Part shown: piece after piece, positions 59,754-64,000 of the stretch
Layout of the letters: each line of letters begins with the position of its first letter
How positions within the stretch are numbered: the first letter of the stretch is position 1
Assembly: GCA_001936135.1 (NCBI GenBank)
Contig: CP012817.1
Span: 2,170,001-2,234,000 of the forward strand
Direction of reading: 5' to 3'
DNA from: Saccharomycopsis fibuligera x Saccharomycopsis cf. fibuligera
Taxonomy: Eukaryota; Ascomycota; Saccharomycetes; Ascoideales; Saccharomycopsidaceae
DNA length: 64,000 nucleotides
Translations under genes and position numbers: made by a program
Notes under the pieces: generated by a model
The model's database searches: none
What the model was told of the DNA's origin: nothing
What the model saw: only the letters and a program-made list of their open reading frames with translations

Positions 59754-61091
59754 CTACTGTGTAGTGCAGTTAGTTTCTTCTTCGAAATCTGATTGACGAC
59801 CTTTGAATCCACCGCCATTAGTATAACCAAATTCGCTATCGTCATCGTCGGTATTACTTTCAGCACCTGCAGGTCTATTTCTGGTCAGAGTTTCGGATTT
59901 GACGATTTCGAACTCTGCATCATTCACATCATTATTAGAAACTTCCACATTCTTAAACTTATGCGCTTGTTCTTCGGGTAAAGCATTCTTCAACCGCAAA
60001 ATGTCTGAGGAGTCAACGCACCAATTATCCTTCGGAAATATCACAATGATCTTCAAGTACAAATCACCACGTACATCAGAATTCAAAATTGGCATTCCTT
60101 GGCCAATAACTTTCACAAAATCATTAGGCCTTAGCACTTTGCCTCTAGGTACACTGATTTTGATTCCGGTACCGTCCAAGTGCTTGAGAATTACTCTTGA
60201 AAATCCACAGAGCGATTCAATCAATGGAATCTCCAAATCAGCATAGAGGTCATCGCCCTTTCTTTCAAATACTGGATGAGGAATCTGCACAAATGTCAAA
60301 ATGACATCCCCAGGGGTCTTGTGTAACGCTTCATCGGATTCACCTTCTAACGTCACTGAATCACCCGATTTTGAACCTTTAGGGATATTGAACTCCAAAA
60401 TCTTGGTTTCTTCACTCAACCCTTTACCACCGCACTTCTTGCACTTGTCCTTTGTACGGTGAACTTTACCTGTAGCCCCGCAATTCTTACACTCCACGTA
60501 ATCTTGAGTCACCATACCTGGTCCAACTCTTCTTAATTTCTTAGTATAGCCGTCACCTTTACAGATGGCACAAGGTCTAGGCGTTGAGTTTGGTTTAGCT
60601 CCAGTACCATGACAAGCACGGCAGAGCACGTCTCTAGTAGAATTGATCTTTACTACTTTACCCTTAAACAAATCTTGCAATGTCACATTTACGTTCAAAT
60701 GTGCGTCTTCTGTCTTTGCTTGTGCTCCATAATGATGCCCTCCTCTATGGAACCCACCACTACCATGGTTGTTTCTTCTTGGTCCATCGCCATTCATTCT
60801 GTTGAAAAAATCAAAAAAGTCTTGAGCGTCAAAATCAGCGTCTGCGCCAGAACCACCGAATCCAAACTCCGGCATCGATGGGCCGTTGTCGTATTCTGCT
60901 CTCTTGATCTCATCTGACAAAATTTCGTACGCCGCCGTTACCTCTTTGAACTTCTCTGGCGCTTCTTTGTCGTCTGGATTTTTATCCGGATGGTATTTCA
61001 ATGCTGCCTTTCGGTAGGCCTTCTTGATTTCCGTTGCCGTTGCTGTCTTTTCCACTCCTAGCACTTCATAGTAATCTATTGTCGATGACAC
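59754..61091 (-). CDS. XDJ1: Type I J-protein (Hsp40), Xdj1-like
   Basis: 445 residues. The J domain has [16 protein letters not shown] with the HPD triad. A short Gly/Phe region ([20 protein letters not shown]) precedes four CxxCxGxG-type zinc repeats: [24 protein letters not shown] (GxG partly lost) and CKKCGGKG. Substrate-binding barrels follow. The final CTTQ is a CaaX box, so farnesylation and membrane anchoring are expected, as for Ydj1 and Xdj1. The segments [15 protein letters not shown] and [14 protein letters not shown] are closer to Xdj1 than to Ydj1 (whose equivalents are MGPMIQR and PENHF). In yeast Xdj1 helps mitochondrial import at Tom22. YDJ1 is an alternative name. Confidence 0.85.
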   Translation of the reverse strand: MSSTIDYYEVLGVEKTATATEIKKAYRKAALKYHPDKNPDDKEAPEKFKEVTAAYEILSDEIKRAEYDNGPSMPEFGFGGSGADADFDAQDFFDFFNRMNGDGPRRNNHGSGGFHRGGHHYGAQAKTEDAHLNVNVTLQDLFKGKVVKINSTRDVLCRACHGTGAKPNSTPRPCAICKGDGYTKKLRRVGPGMVTQDYVECKNCGATGKVHRTKDKCKKCGGKGLSEETKILEFNIPKGSKSGDSVTLEGESDEALHKTPGDVILTFVQIPHPVFERKGDDLYADLEIPLIESLCGFSRVILKHLDGTGIKISVPRGKVLRPNDFVKVIGQGMPILNSDVRGDLYLKIIVIFPKDNWCVDSSDILRLKNALPEEQAHKFKNVEVSNNDVNDAEFEIVKSETLTRNRPAGAESNTDDDDSEFGYTNGGGFKGRQSDFEEETNCTTQ

Positions 61092-61780
61092 TTTTTATCA
61101 ATGTTAGTAACTGCTTATGTTTCACGTTCCAAAATCACTGTCATTATTGTTGAGTATTGATACACTAAACTTTGAATAATAGATATCGTTCAAGACATTC
61201 ATATAAACACCAACTTACTCTTCCCTTGTAGTATGTGCTCACTCTGCGCTGCTCAGTGATATTGGTCGATGAATGTGCTTGTAAAATCATTCGATGCTCT
61301 CTTACCTATTTTTTTCTTTTTCCGTTGCCTTTGGCTTTTTACTACAATTTTTTCCTGTTTTTCTCCAGCAGGAACGTACCACACCCCCTCTTCATAGCTT
61401 CAACGCTAATGTACGTGCCGTTGTAGAAGGCATATAGGGTGTGTGGCATCTTGAATTATGGCACGTCAAGATGCTTTTTAATGCGTTAATATGCAGATAT
61501 AGTGCAAATATCGTGCAGATATCATTGAACCACATGAAGAATTTAACAGACTTAAAATATAAATACTGTAGCATTATGTCTTGGTGATACGTAAAGCGAG
61601 AATAAAAATATTGAGTAAAAACTGAAAAATCTAGCAAGAACTAAAGAATATAAAAAATATAAAAAACTTAAAACGTAAAGACGTAAAGAAAAAGACAGAA
61701 AAAATAAACCGAAGAACCTACAAACAACAAGCAATTTGCAGAACTAAACGGTCTAAGCTGAATTGCATCAAATAAGGCTA
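61092..61780. promoter_or_regulatory. XDJ1 promoter and PRB1 3' flank
   Basis: 689 bp, with T/C-rich tracts (about 61300-61370). No clear heat-shock element or RNA gene. Confidence 0.45.
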
Positions 61781-63178
61781 TCATGCAGTCCCATCCCAGA
61801 AATCAGACAAATCTTTGCCAGCACCGTTGTAAGCCAACACGTTTGGTGATCCGCTGCCAACATCTGACAATGCATCTTTAGTACCGAATGCTACTACTGC
61901 TTTCTTCAACTGTGCTGGGGTTACTGAAGATGCAGAGCTGTAAAGTGAGTTACTGCCAGGTTGCAAGGACAAGAAGTAAGTTAACAACCCGGCAATATGT
62001 GGAGATGCCATAGAAGTACCCGAAAGGGTGTTAGTAGCAGAATTAGAGTCAATCCAAGTGGACAAAATGTCTACTCCTGGAGCAAAAATATCGACGCATT
62101 TGCCATAATTTGAAAACGATGCTCTGGTGTCGTTGTTCGTTGTGGCACCAACAGTAACAACTTTTTCAGCAGAAGCTGGAGAAGTGTTGCAAGCATCTTG
62201 GTTTTCATTGCCAGCAGCAACAGCAAAGTGAACACCAGCTTCAACAGCAGCATTAGCAGCTTTGTTAACGGCCTGAGATTTAGAGCCGCCAAGGGATAAG
62301 TTAGCAGTGGAGCCGACGTATCCGTCCTTCGATGCGTTTTCCTTGTGCTTGTTAGCTACCCATTGAATACCATTTATCACATCAGAGTTGGTACCGGATC
62401 CAGAAGAATCCAATACTTTGACGGCTACCAATTGTGCTTTTTTGGCCACACCATAGGTTTTAGAGCCAATTGTACCAGCACAATGCGTACCGTGGCCAAT
62501 ACCATCAGAGTCGCCATCAGAAGGAAAAGTTTTTCCCCATGTAGCTCTGCCTTCAAAATCTTTGTGATCAGTATTGATACCAGTATCAACGACAAATGAA
62601 GTGACGCCCTTGCCGCCTTCTGAGTCGTAAAGGTATTTACCAGTATCGTCACCGTTTAAAGAGTCTTTGGTGGAAATTCTAGCAATACCCCATGGGGCAT
62701 CATTTTGGGTAGATGATTGAAAAGCCTGGACTTTAGCGTCTTGTTCAATGAATGCGACATCGCTGCTTTTTTTCAATACCTCAATGGTCTCGTTTAAGAA
62801 ATAACCAGAGTAACCTTTTAAGGTGTCTTGGAAGTCAAAGTCAAAAACAATTCCTTCCATGTTAGCTAATTCACTAGTGAGCTTTTTCTGAGAATTATCG
62901 GCGCTTAGCTTGGAGCTAAAAAACTTTTGTTGTTTTTGAATCCAGGCCTTGTGAGTTTTGAATTTTTCAGAGTCCAAACCGTTCTTCAAGACCACAATGT
63001 ACTTGCCTGCAATACCGTCAACATCAGCCGTGTAAAACGGAGCTTCATCTGAGGTTGTTCTGGTTTGCAAATTAGAAATTGCTTCTTTGTAATTGGTATG
63101 GTCGAGTGCCGGAATGACCATGCCCTTGGCAACTGAAGCAATGACAGCAGCGACCAAGATAGAAGTTGAAAGCTTCAT
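61781..63178 (-). CDS. PRB1: Vacuolar serine protease B (subtilisin family), prepro-enzyme
   Basis: 465 residues. A signal peptide ([19 protein letters not shown]) leads into an I9 inhibitor propeptide ([20 protein letters not shown]) with WIQKQQKF. The mature S8 domain has Asp in [15 protein letters not shown], His in [13 protein letters not shown], the oxyanion Asn in [11 protein letters not shown] and Ser in [13 protein letters not shown], so it is catalytically intact. The protein is shorter than S. cerevisiae Prb1 (635) because that enzyme has a longer N-terminal region, so it could be another vacuolar or secreted S8 protease of the same group. Prb1 is autocatalytically processed in the vacuole and matures other hydrolases. 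A TATAAAT element lies at 63343-63337. Confidence 0.86.
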   Translation of the reverse strand: MKLSTSILVAAVIASVAKGMVIPALDHTNYKEAISNLQTRTTSDEAPFYTADVDGIAGKYIVVLKNGLDSEKFKTHKAWIQKQQKFFSSKLSADNSQKKLTSELANMEGIVFDFDFQDTLKGYSGYFLNETIEVLKKSSDVAFIEQDAKVQAFQSSTQNDAPWGIARISTKDSLNGDDTGKYLYDSEGGKGVTSFVVDTGINTDHKDFEGRATWGKTFPSDGDSDGIGHGTHCAGTIGSKTYGVAKKAQLVAVKVLDSSGSGTNSDVINGIQWVANKHKENASKDGYVGSTANLSLGGSKSQAVNKAANAAVEAGVHFAVAAGNENQDACNTSPASAEKVVTVGATTNNDTRASFSNYGKCVDIFAPGVDILSTWIDSNSATNTLSGTSMASPHIAGLLTYFLSLQPGSNSLYSSASSVTPAQLKKAVVAFGTKDALSDVGSGSPNVLAYNGAGKDLSDFWDGTA

Positions 63179-63776
63179 ATTAGAAAAATTAGAAAATTAT
63201 TATTTAGATAAAGACTGGATAAATGGTAAATAAAGTGTTACGTATAACAGATAACAGGTAAAAACAAATATTATGAAGAAGAAGCAAAAAAGAAAAGAAA
63301 AATAGTTAGGTGGGAAATTTAGCGCCGGCTCTCATCATTTATAGAAGCGTTCCGTCCATAATCATATGTCTCACAGACTCCAATATTTGCATCCCCAATT
63401 TCAGCTGAAGTAATGGTAAGTGCAAATACGGATAATTCAAAAAGCCAATATTTCTTACTAATTAGCTAAAAGCATAGAATATCCCACATTATTGGTAAAC
63501 TTGCTAAAAATCGCCTAGTCTAAGACTACACTTCTCACATAGTTTTGACGTTCATGTTCGCATTGCGATGATTGATTTTCTCTCTTGCTACAGAAGGCGG
63601 TTAACCGCCGAAAGATACAGATAGAAAACAGGACCATAAAGTAAGCCCCAGGACACATCTTAAAATCTACCATATCGTGTGTACTCTTCAGCGTAAGCAC
63701 ATGTTTGCTCTTTAAAAAGGCACAAGGGCAAATACCAGTTGCAATGTGGCTGAGCTATGTAATATTTTTTTCAATC

Positions 63777-63807
<31 letters not shown>

Positions 63808-64000
63808 GCTGAGTGCTTTTCAACTTTGTTGGTAATTCCAGCTTCTCGCTATTTAATTACATCAAAAGTATACTTAATTAGTTTTATTTCAATTGTTATT
63901 TATTTAATAAGATATCACGTCTCGATATTCGATAACATCAAAATCTGTTTGGTCTGCTGCTTGTGATGAATCCCGACTTTATGATTATAAAACACTTCAG
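63179..64000. promoter_or_regulatory. PRB1 promoter and window edge
   Basis: 822 bp. TATAAAT is at 63343-63337 (minus sense), about 160 bp before the PRB1 ATG. An A28 run lies at 63777-63804. At the right edge the minus strand has short open frames ending near 63921 or 63911, one with a plausible protein end (DFDVIEYRDVISY), so the 3' end of another minus-strand gene may begin beyond the window; this is uncertain. Confidence 0.45.
63777..63804. repeat. Homopolymer A28
   Basis: An uninterrupted run of 28 A. Confidence 0.95.

Overview
The window is a compact, intron-poor, AT-rich yeast nuclear chromosome segment. It holds about 27 protein-coding genes, one intron-containing tRNA gene and one decayed coding region. 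Almost every gene has a recognisable ascomycete yeast counterpart. Several CTG codons sit where related proteins carry serine: ALD residue 312, MLH1 residue 247, the HxxCxxC finger of the small zinc protein, and CTG runs in a polar ENT4-like tail. I therefore infer a CTG-Ser1 clade yeast (Candida/Lodderomyces/Debaryomyces group). The heavy Asn/Gln/Ser/Asp expansions and poly-A/T runs would suit a Lodderomyces/Candida relative, but the species is not proven. CTG should be read as Ser in all protein descriptions here.

Layout, left to right. VPS13 (5' end only, minus) diverges from PRP19 (plus), which converges on OCA5 (minus). Next come a tRNA-Glu(CUC) with an intron, a degenerate reading frame at 8787-9427, BUB3 and SNM1 (minus), then a plus-strand run of a 50-residue zinc protein, an ENT4-like ENTH protein, a large protein with two FAR1-type zinc fingers, and a CYS3/Met28-type bZIP regulator behind a 2.5 kb gene-free, partly GC-rich region. 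A minus-strand block follows: SLD1, SSU1, RPO31, CAR1 and an unknown polyQ protein. Then come a mitochondrial membrane protein (plus), a PXA-domain protein (minus), and MLH1, an aldehyde dehydrogenase and SNG1 (plus). A second minus block has ECI1, ISA2, SEC9, a 971-residue unknown and VPS55. MRF1 (plus) converges on XDJ1, and PRB1 (minus) ends the window.

The genes are mostly housekeeping: splicing, spindle checkpoint, RNase MRP, Pol III, mismatch repair, exocytosis, endosomal sorting, mitochondrial translation and Fe-S assembly. Metabolic and stress genes are mixed in: sulfite export beside a sulfur-type regulator, sphingolipid desaturation, arginine breakdown, fatty-acid oxidation, aldehyde oxidation and vacuolar proteolysis. 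Five genes carry one short intron close to the ATG. I found no convincing transposon, virus-like element, CRISPR array or gene cluster of a new kind. The most unusual items are the in-frame stop-free MLH1 intron, the intron in tRNA-Glu(CUC), the double FAR1-finger regulator with three helical repeats, the GC-rich leader region of the bZIP gene, and the decayed gene near the tRNA.
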